Positions 54,238-61,659 of a stretch of 64,000 nucleotides of DNA are shown in pieces. Position 1 is the first letter of the stretch. Each line of letters starts with the position of its first letter. Made by a program: the position numbers and the translations under genes. Origin of the DNA: Pirellulaceae bacterium. GTDB lineage: Bacteria > Planctomycetota > Planctomycetia > Pirellulales > Pirellulaceae. Under the pieces are notes generated by a model that saw only the letters and a list, made by a program, of their open reading frames with translations, did no database searches and was not told the origin of the DNA. The stretch is taken from contig BPJV01000001.1 in assembly GCA_026004795.1 (NCBI GenBank), positions 1,093,501 through 1,157,500 on the forward strand, written 5' to 3'.

Positions 54238-55793
54238 GCGGCGTCCTCCTGCTGATTGGCAAGTTCTTCGGTCAGCGACTTGATGCCGCAGGGATGAAAG
54301 GTGAGCGAAACGTTGCCATGCTCGCCGTCGTACTCGACGCGTTTGATCAACAGTTCCAGCAAGCGGGCCTGTTCTCGCGGCACGAGCGTTTGCCACAGGT
54401 CGTCGAAGTTGGCCAACGCCTCGCCTACGGTTGCATCATCGAGGAGTTCGCCATTTAGCGTGATCAACTCGTTGTCGATTTCGGTCAGTCGGCGCTCGGC
54501 GCTGCGAATACGCTCCTGGGTTTCCGCCAGGTTGGACACCCGTTCCACATCGTCGGCCATGGCGGAGGCGACTTGCAGGCGTGCGCTGTCGTCTCGCAGT
54601 TGCTGTTGAATCGCAACCCGTTCGTGGTTCAATCGCTCGATCCCTTCTTCCGACTGCTGTCGGACCTGGCGGACGGTTTCGGCGATCACAGCGGGATCGC
54701 GCCCGATGCATTTGATCTGCTCGACAACAAACCGCTCAATCTCCCCGGCAGGGACGGAGGGCGAGGGACATTCTGACCAGCCGCGCTGTTGCGCCGTACC
54801 GCAGACGTAATAGCGGTAGCGGCGATTCCCTTTCGACGTGTAGGTATGTGACATCGCACATCCGCAAGGGCCGCAGCGCAACAGGCCTCGCAGCAGGGCG
54901 CCGTGCTTGTTGCGAACGGCTCTGCCGCCGGTATGGCCGTTGCGCTGCAACAGCGTCTGGGCTCGCTGAAACAGCTCGTCGGGCACAATGGCCTCGTGCT
55001 CGCCGTTGTGGACCTCGTCCTTGTACTTGATCTTGCCGATGTAGGTGACGTTCGTGAGCAGCGAATAGAGACTGTTCTTGGTGAACCGCTTGCCGCCGCG
55101 CTGCGTTCCCTTCTTGGTCGTCCAGCGTTTCGTCGTCCAGCCACGGCGGTTCAACTTCGTGACCGTTGCCAGCAGCGATTGGTGTTCAAGGTAGAGTTCG
55201 AAGATCTGCCGCACGCGTTGAGATTCGACTTTGTCCACGACGAGCTTCGTGTCCTTTACGCTGTATCCGAGAATCGGCATGCCACCGGACCATTTCCCCT
55301 TGCGGCGAGAGGCAGCGATCTTGTCACGGACGCGCTCGCTGATCATCTCGCGTTCGAACTGGGCGAACGACAACAACACGTTCAAAACGAGTCGTCCCAT
55401 GGAAGTCGCCGTGTTGAACTGCTGAGTCACGCTACAGAAGGATGTTCCGGTCGTGTCAAACACCTCCATCAGTTTGGCAAAGTCCAACAGCGAGCGACTC
55501 AGACGATCGACTTTGTAGACCACCACGCAGTCGATCTTGCCGGCTTCGATGTCCGCCATCAGGCGACGGAGCGCAGGCCGATCCATGTTTCCACCTGTGA
55601 AACCACCATCGTCGTAATGCTGTGGCAGGCACTGCCATCCCTCGTGCTTCTGGGATGCGATGTAGGCCTCGCCCGAATCGCGTTGGGCGTCCAGGGAGTT
55701 GAATTCCTGCTCGAGTCCTTCGTCCGTGCTCTTGCGTGTGTAAATGGCGCACCGCACAGTCGGAGTATCGGATTGTTTCTTACGACGCGTCAT
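54234..55793 (-). CDS. Large serine recombinase (integrase of the element)
   Basis: A 519-residue large serine recombinase. The resolvase domain has the catalytic Ser22 in IYTRKSTDEG, then QRDSGEAYIASQKHEGW and VVYKVDRLSRSLLDFAKLME with conserved Asp-Arg-Leu-Ser-Arg. The recombinase domain spans about residues 165-290. The zinc ribbon is LLRCGPCGCAM with Cys residues in YYVCGTAQQRGWSEC. A coiled coil follows at about 385-450. Such enzymes integrate and excise phages and islands at attP/attB sites. The start overlaps the DUF2924 gene by four bases and the stop overlaps the HTH-like gene, a coupled three-gene operon. Confidence 0.95.
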   Translation of the reverse strand: MTRRKKQSDTPTVRCAIYTRKSTDEGLEQEFNSLDAQRDSGEAYIASQKHEGWQCLPQHYDDGGFTGGNMDRPALRRLMADIEAGKIDCVVVYKVDRLSRSLLDFAKLMEVFDTTGTSFCSVTQQFNTATSMGRLVLNVLLSFAQFEREMISERVRDKIAASRRKGKWSGGMPILGYSVKDTKLVVDKVESQRVRQIFELYLEHQSLLATVTKLNRRGWTTKRWTTKKGTQRGGKRFTKNSLYSLLTNVTYIGKIKYKDEVHNGEHEAIVPDELFQRAQTLLQRNGHTGGRAVRNKHGALLRGLLRCGPCGCAMSHTYTSKGNRRYRYYVCGTAQQRGWSECPSPSVPAGEIERFVVEQIKCIGRDPAVIAETVRQVRQQSEEGIERLNHERVAIQQQLRDDSARLQVASAMADDVERVSNLAETQERIRSAERRLTEIDNELITLNGELLDDATVGEALANFDDLWQTLVPREQARLLELLIKRVEYDGEHGNVSLTFHPCGIKSLTEELANQQEDAA

Positions 55794-56290
55794 CGACTCT
55801 CTCCTTCCTTGTTGAGATTGAAGAACTTGTATCCATTCCAGTGTGATCCCGTGACCTGTTTGGCCACGGCGCTGAGCGACTTGAAGAGCTCCCCCTCGAA
55901 CTCGAAGCCGTCCCTGACGACCTTGACCTGAATCAATCGGCCTTTGTACCGACGAGTGATCACCGTGCCTGGAAGCGGCACTCGCGAGTTGCCCTCAATT
56001 CGACAGGCCACCGTCTTGGCACGCTCTCCCGCATCCGGAGATAGCTTTGATTCGCGTGGCGCCGTAACGCGCAGGTCGGTGTTATTGGCCAGTTCGTTCG
56101 CCTGCCGAATCGCGCGTTCAGACAGGCCACCTTGTTCCAGCGACTGCATCCGCCAGATGATGCGGCGGATCAGCCAGGTCCGATTGCGGGCCCGCGTGGT
56201 CTCATTAAACAGCTCCACGTACCGCTCGCGCAGTTCGCTCACAGTCATCCGCTCCAACGCGGCAACCTCTTTTCCAACATTCAGTGTCAT
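55790..56290 (-). CDS. DUF2924 protein upstream of the recombinase
   Basis: A 166-residue DUF2924 protein. It begins with a helical MTVSELRERYVELFNETTRA, has RTWLIRRIIWRMQSLEQGGL, and ends with a compact domain containing GTVITRRYKGRLIQVKVVRD and GFEFEGELFKSLSAVAKQVT with GSHWNGYKFFNL. DUF2924 genes are regularly found directly before large serine recombinase genes, and here the stop overlaps the recombinase start by four bases. The C-terminal part resembles small DNA-binding domains, so an accessory role in recombination is likely but not shown. Confidence 0.88.
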   Translation of the reverse strand: MTLNVGKEVAALERMTVSELRERYVELFNETTRARNRTWLIRRIIWRMQSLEQGGLSERAIRQANELANNTDLRVTAPRESKLSPDAGERAKTVACRIEGNSRVPLPGTVITRRYKGRLIQVKVVRDGFEFEGELFKSLSAVAKQVTGSHWNGYKFFNLNKEGESR

Positions 56291-56709
56291 GCGTTTCTCC
56301 TTGTCTCGAAAGCCTCGGAATCGTTAACCCGAGTGGACACTGAGCCTCGTTTCGGGCAGGAACTCAAGGCCCAAGTCACCGGTTTCCGAGCGTCGTTCTT
56401 CGATCCAGCCGGGCGGCGTCTTTCGCCGTTCCCTCCGTCTTTCGCCAGAACTCGCCGCGTGGGCGCACGGGTGGCCACGTGGCGCGAGTGATAGGCCTTT
56501 GGCGATTCGTCCGACCACTTGGCGAGACCGACGCGACACGTCGCAACACAGGGCGTCGGGGCGCGCATCTTGCCCTGTTTGACTGCGAAAGAAACATGCG
56601 GAATTCCGGCTGAATGCTCGCCAGCCGCGCTTGCTGTGTTTCGACCCGCATGGCTGATGTGTGTGTGTTGTAACGCAATTCCCAACCACCAACGCCAAGG
56701 AGAACACGC
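56291..56709. other. Divergent promoter region of the element
   Basis: About 420 bases between the minus-strand recombinase operon and the plus-strand small genes; both promoters should lie here. GTCTTTCGCC occurs twice about 24 bases apart around 56417-56450, and GTGGCCAC at 56471-56478 is an 8-bp palindrome within a larger imperfect inverted repeat (GCGC ends at about 56463 and 56484). These may be operator sites. No gene is supported here; a long minus-strand open frame that spans this stretch and the following genes is an artefact of the GC-rich plus-strand genes. Confidence 0.45.
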
Positions 56710-56937
56710 ATGAACGCCCGCGAGAAAAAGAAGCCGCAGCTCACCGCCGAGGCTGCTTACGAGAACGCCCACCTGGTCGCGCAAGACCTGGTCCAACGCA
56801 TCGGCGAGCTGCTCTTCGACCTGCCCGCGCCCGGCAACGACGAGCACCCGATCAACTGGGCCGACGTCGGAAGCGTCAACGAAGTCAACAGCCGCCTCCT
56901 TTCCGTCGTCGCCTTCCTCGAAGGCACCGAAGAGTAA
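56710..56937 (+). CDS. Small acidic protein of the element, unknown function
   Basis: A 75-residue protein, mostly helical by appearance (AEAAYENAHLVAQDLVQRIG, SVNEVNSRLLSVVAFLEGTE), acidic towards the C-terminus. CAAGGAG lies eight bases before the ATG. It is followed by another small acidic gene after 27 bases and by the HARE-HTH gene, all on the plus strand. I recognise no family. Confidence 0.75.
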   Translation: MNAREKKKPQLTAEAAYENAHLVAQDLVQRIGELLFDLPAPGNDEHPINWADVGSVNEVNSRLLSVVAFLEGTEE

Positions 56938-56964
56938 TCGCCAACCACGACAGGGAAACGAACT

Positions 56965-57216
56965 ATGACCATCGACGAACTGATCGAACGCCTGGAAGAG
57001 TACCGCGACGCGATCGGCGGCGAAACGGAAGTCCGATTGATGACCCAGCAGAACTGGCCCTTCGAAAACGAGGTAGTCGGCCTCGCTTCCGGCGAAGAGA
57101 TCAACGAGCCCGACGACGGCGAAGACGAGGACGTGGACGAAGAAAGCGTGGTCTTCATCGTCGAAGGCCAGCAGCGCTGCTACGGATCGTCGCGGGCCTG
57201 GGAGGTCGCCTACTAA
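56965..57216 (+). CDS. Small acidic protein of the element, unknown function
   Basis: An 83-residue protein: an N-terminal TIDELIERLEEYRDAIGGET, a middle TEVRLMTQQNWPFENEVVGL and a very acidic stretch (EPDDGEDEDVDEES), then VVFIVEGQQRCYGSSRAWEV. Such strong acidity suggests a nucleic-acid mimic or simply solubility; this is a guess. It has a GGGAAAC just upstream and lies between the other small genes. Confidence 0.75.
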   Translation: MTIDELIERLEEYRDAIGGETEVRLMTQQNWPFENEVVGLASGEEINEPDDGEDEDVDEESVVFIVEGQQRCYGSSRAWEVAY

Positions 57217-57312
57217 AGCCGAAACGCCCAGGCGGGCGTCGCGGCGGGTGGTTCCCGCCGCCTGATGATGGCAGCCGAACCATCGCGAACGATTTCCATA
57301 AGGAGCCAGATC

Positions 57313-57684
57313 ATGGCGACGAAGAAGACCACGACGAAGAAGGCCCCCGCTCGCAAGGCCACCGCGAAGAAGGCCGCCCCCAAGAAGGCATCGACGACGA
57401 AGCCGGCCGCGAAGAAGACGACACGTGCCGCGTCGAAAGGCGACGCCAAGACCAAAAAGCTCAGCGCCATCGACGCCGCCGCGAAAGTCCTGGCCACGGC
57501 GAAGGAGCCGATGAACTGCAAGGAGCTGATCGAAGCAATGGCGGCCAAGAATCTCTGGATCAGCCCCGGCGGCAAGACGCCGCACGCCACGCTGTACAGC
57601 GCGATCCTTCGCGAGATCAACACCAAGGGAAAGGACGCCCGCTTCAAGAAGGCGGAACGCGGCAAGTTCACCGCGAAGGGCTAA
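57313..57684 (+). CDS. Histone-H1-like tail fused to a HARE-HTH winged helix
   Basis: A 123-residue basic protein. Residues 1-48 are almost only Lys, Ala, Thr and Pro in AKK/TKK repeats, like the tail of histone H1. Residues about 50-123 match the HARE-HTH pattern: LSAIDAAAKVLATAKEPMNC, then KELIEAMAAKNLWISPGGKT and LYSAILREINTKG. HARE-HTH domains bind DNA in RNA polymerase delta subunits, restriction enzymes and chromatin proteins. AGGAG sits seven bases before the ATG at 57313. A rho-independent terminator follows. Likely role: DNA binding or compaction on the element or the host chromosome (inference). Confidence 0.88.
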   Translation: MATKKTTTKKAPARKATAKKAAPKKASTTKPAAKKTTRAASKGDAKTKKLSAIDAAAKVLATAKEPMNCKELIEAMAAKNLWISPGGKTPHATLYSAILREINTKGKDARFKKAERGKFTAKG

Positions 57685-57706
57685 CGCCCGCGACGGGTTC
57701 CGCCCC

Positions 57707-57738
57707 AACGCCCCACGTTCGCCACATCGGGGCGTTTT
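57707..57738 (+). terminator. Rho-independent terminator of the small-gene operon
   Basis: AACGCCCC at 57707-57714 pairs with GGGGCGTT at 57729-57736 and is followed by further T residues (57737-57738). It lies 22 bases after the HARE-HTH stop codon, as expected for the end of the plus-strand operon. Confidence 0.8.
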
Positions 57739-57860
57739 CTCGTTGGTGGCCTCGCTGGCCAACTCCGCCCACCGGCCGCGACGTGGGCCAACTGGGGCAA
57801 CCGACGCGCGCAAACTGGCCAACCACAGGAGGCGGTTGGTGGTTGCGCTACGATATCCGT

Positions 57861-58106
57861 TCATTCGTGACCTTCCTCCATGATTTCCGTCAGCGCCTCT
57901 GTCCACGGCAGCCGACCATCGCGGATCGCGGCTTCCATCCGCTTGAAGAATCGCCACTCCCACAGGGGCACAATGACGACGTCCTGCCGGCTGTATCGCT
58001 GCACGACGATCGGCTCATCGGTATTGGCCACATGCTGGCAAGCGATGCCCAGCGTATCGCGAAGATGCGTAATCTGGATAACATGATCAGATTGCGATGC
58101 GGACAT
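57861..58106 (-). CDS. Phd/YefM-type antitoxin-like protein, no toxin adjacent
   Basis: An 81-residue protein (95 if it starts at 58148). The segment HVIQITHLRDTLGIACQHVA and DEPIVVQRYSRQDVVIVPLW follows the Phd/YefM antitoxin pattern: N-terminal DNA-binding strand-helix, then an EPIVV-R motif. The C-terminus (WRFFKRMEAAIRDGRLPWTE) would be the toxin-binding tail. No toxin gene is next to it, so it may be an orphan antitoxin or only a regulator. It lies beside the iteron-like repeats, on the same strand as the replication genes. Confidence 0.65.
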   Translation of the reverse strand: MSASQSDHVIQITHLRDTLGIACQHVANTDEPIVVQRYSRQDVVIVPLWEWRFFKRMEAAIRDGRLPWTEALTEIMEEGHE

Positions 58107-58190
58107 GTACAACAATAAAACTGTGCCTAAGATTGCGGCTGTTCCCACGGACCTCTCGAAAAGAGATTCGCCCGGAAGTACCTATTGAGA

Positions 58191-58201
58191 GGGGGGGGGG
58201 G
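58191..58201 (+). repeat. Run of 11 G residues
   Basis: An uninterrupted G11 tract lies just outside the first iteron-like repeats. Long G runs are prone to slippage; it may be a sequencing weak point or a phase-variable spacer. Confidence 0.85.
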
Positions 58202-58208
58202 TGGAAGT

Positions 58209-58401
58209 GCAGACGTTGCAGACGTTGCGGACGTTGTCCCAGGGGGTCCAATTACGCGCGCGTGCGCCCGCGCGCACGTTGACCGACTCGGGAAAAGGTC
58301 TGCAACGTCTGCAAGTCGTGTCGTATCTCATTACTTATCCAGTACTTAACCCCTGCAGACGTTGTGATTTATTTAGGTCTGCAAACGTCTGAACGTCTGC
58401 A
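58209..58401. repeat. Iteron-like 9-bp repeats, candidate replication origin
   Basis: Three tandem 9-mers, GCAGACGTT, GCAGACGTT and GCGGACGTT, fill 58209-58235. Opposite-strand copies occur as GTCTGCAAC and GTCTGCAAG at 58298-58315. One more forward copy is at 58355-58363, and further reverse copies (GTCTGCAAAC, AACGTCTG, AACGTCTGC) at 58378-58400. Between the clusters are a 7-bp GC hairpin (58261-58278) and an AT-richer stretch (about 58320-58350). The right part overlaps the 3' end of the ATPase gene. Iterons next to primase and helicase genes are the usual mark of a plasmid or phage-satellite origin. Confidence 0.7.
58261..58278. repeat. 7-bp GC hairpin within the iteron region
   Basis: CGTGCGC at 58261-58267 pairs with GCGCACG at 58272-58278 around a CCGC loop. 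It is preceded by alternating purine-pyrimidine GC (ACGCGCGCG). It sits midway between the two iteron clusters. Confidence 0.75.
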
Positions 58402-60287
58402 GCGTTTTCGACGACTCCCACGCTGTAGAGCGTCTTGCGACCCTCATCCGATCTGCGGAAGATGGCAACGCGCTCATCTCCCAGATCGAACTGCTCATCC
58501 ACGTACCTGCCAGCCAACACTCCCATCCGCGTGGTCTGAGACCGCCGCGAGCCGTCCCCCAACTCCGTGCGGAGAAGGAAACGATCGGCGGCGAGGTCGG
58601 TCAGTTCGGCCGCCGTCCAGATGCCTTGCGGGTGATCGGCCAGCGCGATGACCAGTTCGGTGAACTCCCGGCGCGTTTCATCCATCGCGGTGGCGGCTTC
58701 GTCGGCGTTGGCCAGGAAATCGGGTTCGCCGCAGGCATCCAGTATTCCGCCGACGATGTTGCCCCAACCCTTCTTGTTAAACCGCGTGTGGACGTTGGCA
58801 TGCCGCATGCCGGCCGCTTTCCAGCGTTCGACCATGCCGACCAGTTCACCGAGTAATTCAAGTCGATGCTGCTGGGCGTAGCCTTCGGGATCGGCGATGA
58901 CAAAGTTCCGCCGACGTGGATCTCCTTCGTGGTACAGGTTGATGACTACACTGCGGGTAATCAGATCGCGGCTGACGTCGGGCGTGTTGGCGGTAATACA
59001 GAACAGGTGAGAATTCTCAGCACGAATCTCTTGGGAGAATCCCAGTAGCCGAAACGAGAGAATGGGGTCGGTGATGGAACGTTCGAGACAGGCGGAATCG
59101 ATGCGCGGGTTCCGCCCGCGGGCTTTGGCGTTGTCGATAACGATCGTGGTGACGCCGCGCCGCACGATCGCTCCGAGTCGTTTCTCGAACTCCTCGTCGT
59201 TGGGATTGTAGGTCGCGGTCTCGACGGGCTGCCCGTCGCGGAGGATGGCCAGCATCTGAGCCAGGACGGATTTGCCGAGCTCGGGTTGGTTGCCGTTGAA
59301 GAGCGCTGCCGGTTTGGAGCCGATGAATCGTGACACCAGCAGGCTGGTCAGCAGGATGCCGATATAGTTTGTGCGGTCCGCGGGCGCTTTCCAGCAGAAG
59401 TCGCGTAGTAACGTGTCGAGATGCTCGGTTCCGTCGCGGGGTACAATGACGGGGCCAGCGTAGTAAATACCCGACTGTGTATCGAATCCCGGCGCAACGA
59501 GCCGCCAGTCGTCGGTGTAGACCGGGTTGTGGGTGAAGAGCTTGATCGCCGGCAGACGCCCGCGTTCGACGGAATGGTTGAGCCAGGTGTTGCCATAGGC
59601 GGGCGGCAGCGGCTTGAATTCTCCACCGTCGTCATCGATGAAATAGAATTCCACGTGCTGATTTAATAAGCCCGCCAGCTCAGCGGACGAGAGAACCGGG
59701 GCGATCGCCTGGTCGCGGACGACGACCAGTTGCTCGACACGGTTGAAGCAATCCCCCGCGGTCAGCAGTTGCTCGGTGATCTGCCCCATCGTGACGGCCA
59801 CGGGCGTGGAGCGTGGATCGACCTGAATCGTGGGCCGCGATGGCTCCTCCGTGCCGGACGATTCCGGACCAACAGGAGGCTCGCATGGCGCCTCGACGAC
59901 GGCGGATGACACGCGACGCTGGAGCTTCGAGTAGGTTGTCGCTCGGACCTCGAATTCAGCGTTGGCCCAGGTCACGTCGAAGTAGCGCCGGCCCTGTTCG
60001 GCGAACTTGCCGACGTGTTCGAGCTGCGTCCAAACCTCGTCCTGGGCGATGCCACTCCGTACGGCGTAACAGCAAACAGCAAAATCAGCCTCCGACCGTT
60101 GCCCTGGCGGGGCAATGGCGCTGGCGGCGATGAGTTCCGCGAGCTTGTCGGCCTTGGAGGGGGAGACCCGGCGTGGTGTGGGAAGCGGCATCGCAGCGAT
60201 CTGCCGTTGACGCTCCGACGTGGGTGACGTGGCGATGAACGATTCAAACGCGGAGATCGGATATCTCCGTGAACGTTCGCACTCCAC
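58335..60287 (-). CDS. Helicase-like P-loop ATPase of the element's replication module
   Basis: A 650-residue protein if started at GTG 60287, which overlaps the primase gene by 44 bases; an internal ATG at 60191 (residue 33) is the alternative. Residues about 64-110 resemble a primase-associated helical segment. The P-loop is NGNQPELGKS at about residues 331-340, followed by a Walker-B-like TTIVIDNAKA near 378-387 and a sensor-1-like FCITANTPD. After that come a winged-helix-like part and WTAAELTDLAADRFLLRTEL. This pattern fits the helicases of phages and integrative elements. Its 3' end contains iteron-like repeats. Confidence 0.8.
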   Translation of the reverse strand: MECERSRRYPISAFESFIATSPTSERQRQIAAMPLPTPRRVSPSKADKLAELIAASAIAPPGQRSEADFAVCCYAVRSGIAQDEVWTQLEHVGKFAEQGRRYFDVTWANAEFEVRATTYSKLQRRVSSAVVEAPCEPPVGPESSGTEEPSRPTIQVDPRSTPVAVTMGQITEQLLTAGDCFNRVEQLVVVRDQAIAPVLSSAELAGLLNQHVEFYFIDDDGGEFKPLPPAYGNTWLNHSVERGRLPAIKLFTHNPVYTDDWRLVAPGFDTQSGIYYAGPVIVPRDGTEHLDTLLRDFCWKAPADRTNYIGILLTSLLVSRFIGSKPAALFNGNQPELGKSVLAQMLAILRDGQPVETATYNPNDEEFEKRLGAIVRRGVTTIVIDNAKARGRNPRIDSACLERSITDPILSFRLLGFSQEIRAENSHLFCITANTPDVSRDLITRSVVINLYHEGDPRRRNFVIADPEGYAQQHRLELLGELVGMVERWKAAGMRHANVHTRFNKKGWGNIVGGILDACGEPDFLANADEAATAMDETRREFTELVIALADHPQGIWTAAELTDLAADRFLLRTELGDGSRRSQTTRMGVLAGRYVDEQFDLGDERVAIFRRSDEGRKTLYSVGVVENAADVQTFADLNKSQRLQGLSTG

Positions 60288-61047
60288 CAGTTTTGTTAAG
60301 ATGGGGGTCGCGACCGTTACGCTGGTCCTTACGATTCATCGAGCCGGGAAGCCGCAGCAGGCGAGCCAGGTCGGTGGTATGGTCGCCACCGACCGCGTTG
60401 GCGACACCGGCCAGCAGATCCTGGATGTGCTGCGCCTTTGGGCTGACCTGCCATATGTGCTGGCGCTGGTCGAGATAGACGCGGTCGCCGTCCTCGACGA
60501 GGTAGCGGCGCGGTCGCTTGCGGCCGTCGGGCGTCTGCGTCCACTCGGTTTCGACGGGCGGCGGGTCGCCTACGTCGTCGATCAGATACGGCGCATCGAG
60601 CGACCAATACAGATGGACGCCGTGGCCGCTGTTTACGACGGCGGACGGTTGCGGCAGCTCGCTCTGGCGGCAGCGAGCCAGCGCTTCGCGGCTGGAGCAA
60701 TCGTCGATGTCGGCCCATAGGGTGCGGACCTGGCGAATCTGCCAGGCGAAGTCGAATCGTCCTTTGTCGCCGGCCCGCGGGCAAACTCCGAAGAACAGGT
60801 TCGTGTGCCCGGCGGCCGAGGACTCGAACAGCAATTCGACGGTGCGGCGCAACACCACCGCTTTGGCCGGGCGGTAGCAGACATTGCGGAAATCGACGCG
60901 GCTGCGTTTCCGGCCGGCCTCCGTCCAGGTTTCGATGGGACGAAAGAGAATAAGATCGTGCTGATCGAATAGCGCCGTCAGCAATGCGACGGCGGCTTCT
61001 GCGTCTTCCGCCCGCTGCGGCGGTGCTTTCATTGTGGTCGATTCCAT
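60244..61047 (-). CDS. AEP-type replicative primase (Prim-Pol/RepB-like)
   Basis: A 267-residue protein with the three archaeo-eukaryotic primase motifs: WADIDD at residues 111-116 (metal-binding Asp), SGHGVHLYW at 140-148 (the His motif), and DLARLLRLPGSMNRK near 225-240. The segment NLFFGVCPRAGDKG before them is also typical of primases in mobile elements. It is encoded immediately upstream of the ATPase, with overlapping ends, and should start DNA synthesis of the excised element. The start at 61047 is preceded by AAGGAACG and GCGAGG. Confidence 0.88.
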   Translation of the reverse strand: MESTTMKAPPQRAEDAEAAVALLTALFDQHDLILFRPIETWTEAGRKRSRVDFRNVCYRPAKAVVLRRTVELLFESSAAGHTNLFFGVCPRAGDKGRFDFAWQIRQVRTLWADIDDCSSREALARCRQSELPQPSAVVNSGHGVHLYWSLDAPYLIDDVGDPPPVETEWTQTPDGRKRPRRYLVEDGDRVYLDQRQHIWQVSPKAQHIQDLLAGVANAVGGDHTTDLARLLRLPGSMNRKDQRNGRDPHLNKTGGVRTFTEISDLRV

Positions 61048-61163
61048 GCCTCGCTGCGTTCCTTCCGTTGCCGATGAGACTGCGGTCTCCCCCTTGGTTA
61101 CTTATGCCGTCTCGACACGGCGGTGCGCGCTCGACCGCCGGCCGCACGTTGATCCATGAGCTG

Positions 61164-61376
61164 CTACGCGCCTGGCTCACCCCGGTCCGCCGCGATTCGG
61201 CACAATTCGGAGGCAATTCGGTGGACCGCTGCCTTGTCGAACACTCGGAAGATTCCGGCCCGCCCGCAGGGCTGTATCCGGCGGGAACGAATCACGTAGG
61301 CGACGCGATGGGTGTCGACCCCAAGTTGCTTGGCGATTTGGCCGACGGTCAGTAGACTCGGAATCTCCGCTGACAT
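61164..61376 (-). CDS. Excisionase/AlpA-like HTH protein
   Basis: A 70-residue protein with an N-terminal MerR/HTH_17-type helix-turn-helix: LLTVGQIAKQLGVDTHRVAY, then VIRSRRIQPCGRAGIFRVFD. The ATG at 61376 is preceded by GAGGAG. In islands such proteins act as excisionases or as AlpA-type activators of the integrase. It is the first gene of the primase-ATPase cluster, 116 bases before the primase start. Confidence 0.82.
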   Translation of the reverse strand: MSAEIPSLLTVGQIAKQLGVDTHRVAYVIRSRRIQPCGRAGIFRVFDKAAVHRIASELCRIAADRGEPGA

Positions 61377-61659
61377 GCGTGGAGCTCCTCGGCGGTGACA
61401 TCCGAGTGTCTCGCGTTGCCCCGTGCATCGCAGCGACACTCGGCCCTACACTGGTGAGTAATGCAACCGCGCAGCGACGTGATTCCGGAAATGCGCAAAA
61501 AGAGAGGCAGCTCGGACCACCGATGCCCAAACTGCCTTGTAGTGCAGAGATTTAGATGCGTCAGATTTTCTACGAATTCTGCTCCGCAATCGGTGTCAGG
61601 CAACCCGACGGGCAACCCGCGAGCAACCGATCGGCAATCCGTGAGCGACTCGACAACCG
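61377..61659. promoter_or_regulatory. Control region with degenerate 11-12-bp repeats
   Basis: Upstream of the HTH gene on the minus strand, near-repeats of GGCAACCCG are found at about 61599, 61611, 61622 (AGCAACCGA), 61633 (GGCAATCCG) and 61651 (CGACAACCG), mostly spaced by about one helical turn; CCGCAATCGG at 61584 may be another. They look like multiple binding sites on one DNA face for a regulator, perhaps the HTH protein itself. Confidence 0.5.

Noticed and set aside
56287-57963. Very long minus-strand open frame of 558 codons
   Set aside because: Its product is an Arg/Gly/Leu-rich low-complexity sequence that mirrors the three plus-strand small genes, which have ribosome sites, sensible protein sequence and a terminator.
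58209-58401. CRISPR-like array
   Set aside because: The repeats are only 9 bp, partly tandem without spacers and in both orientations, and there are no cas genes in the window.
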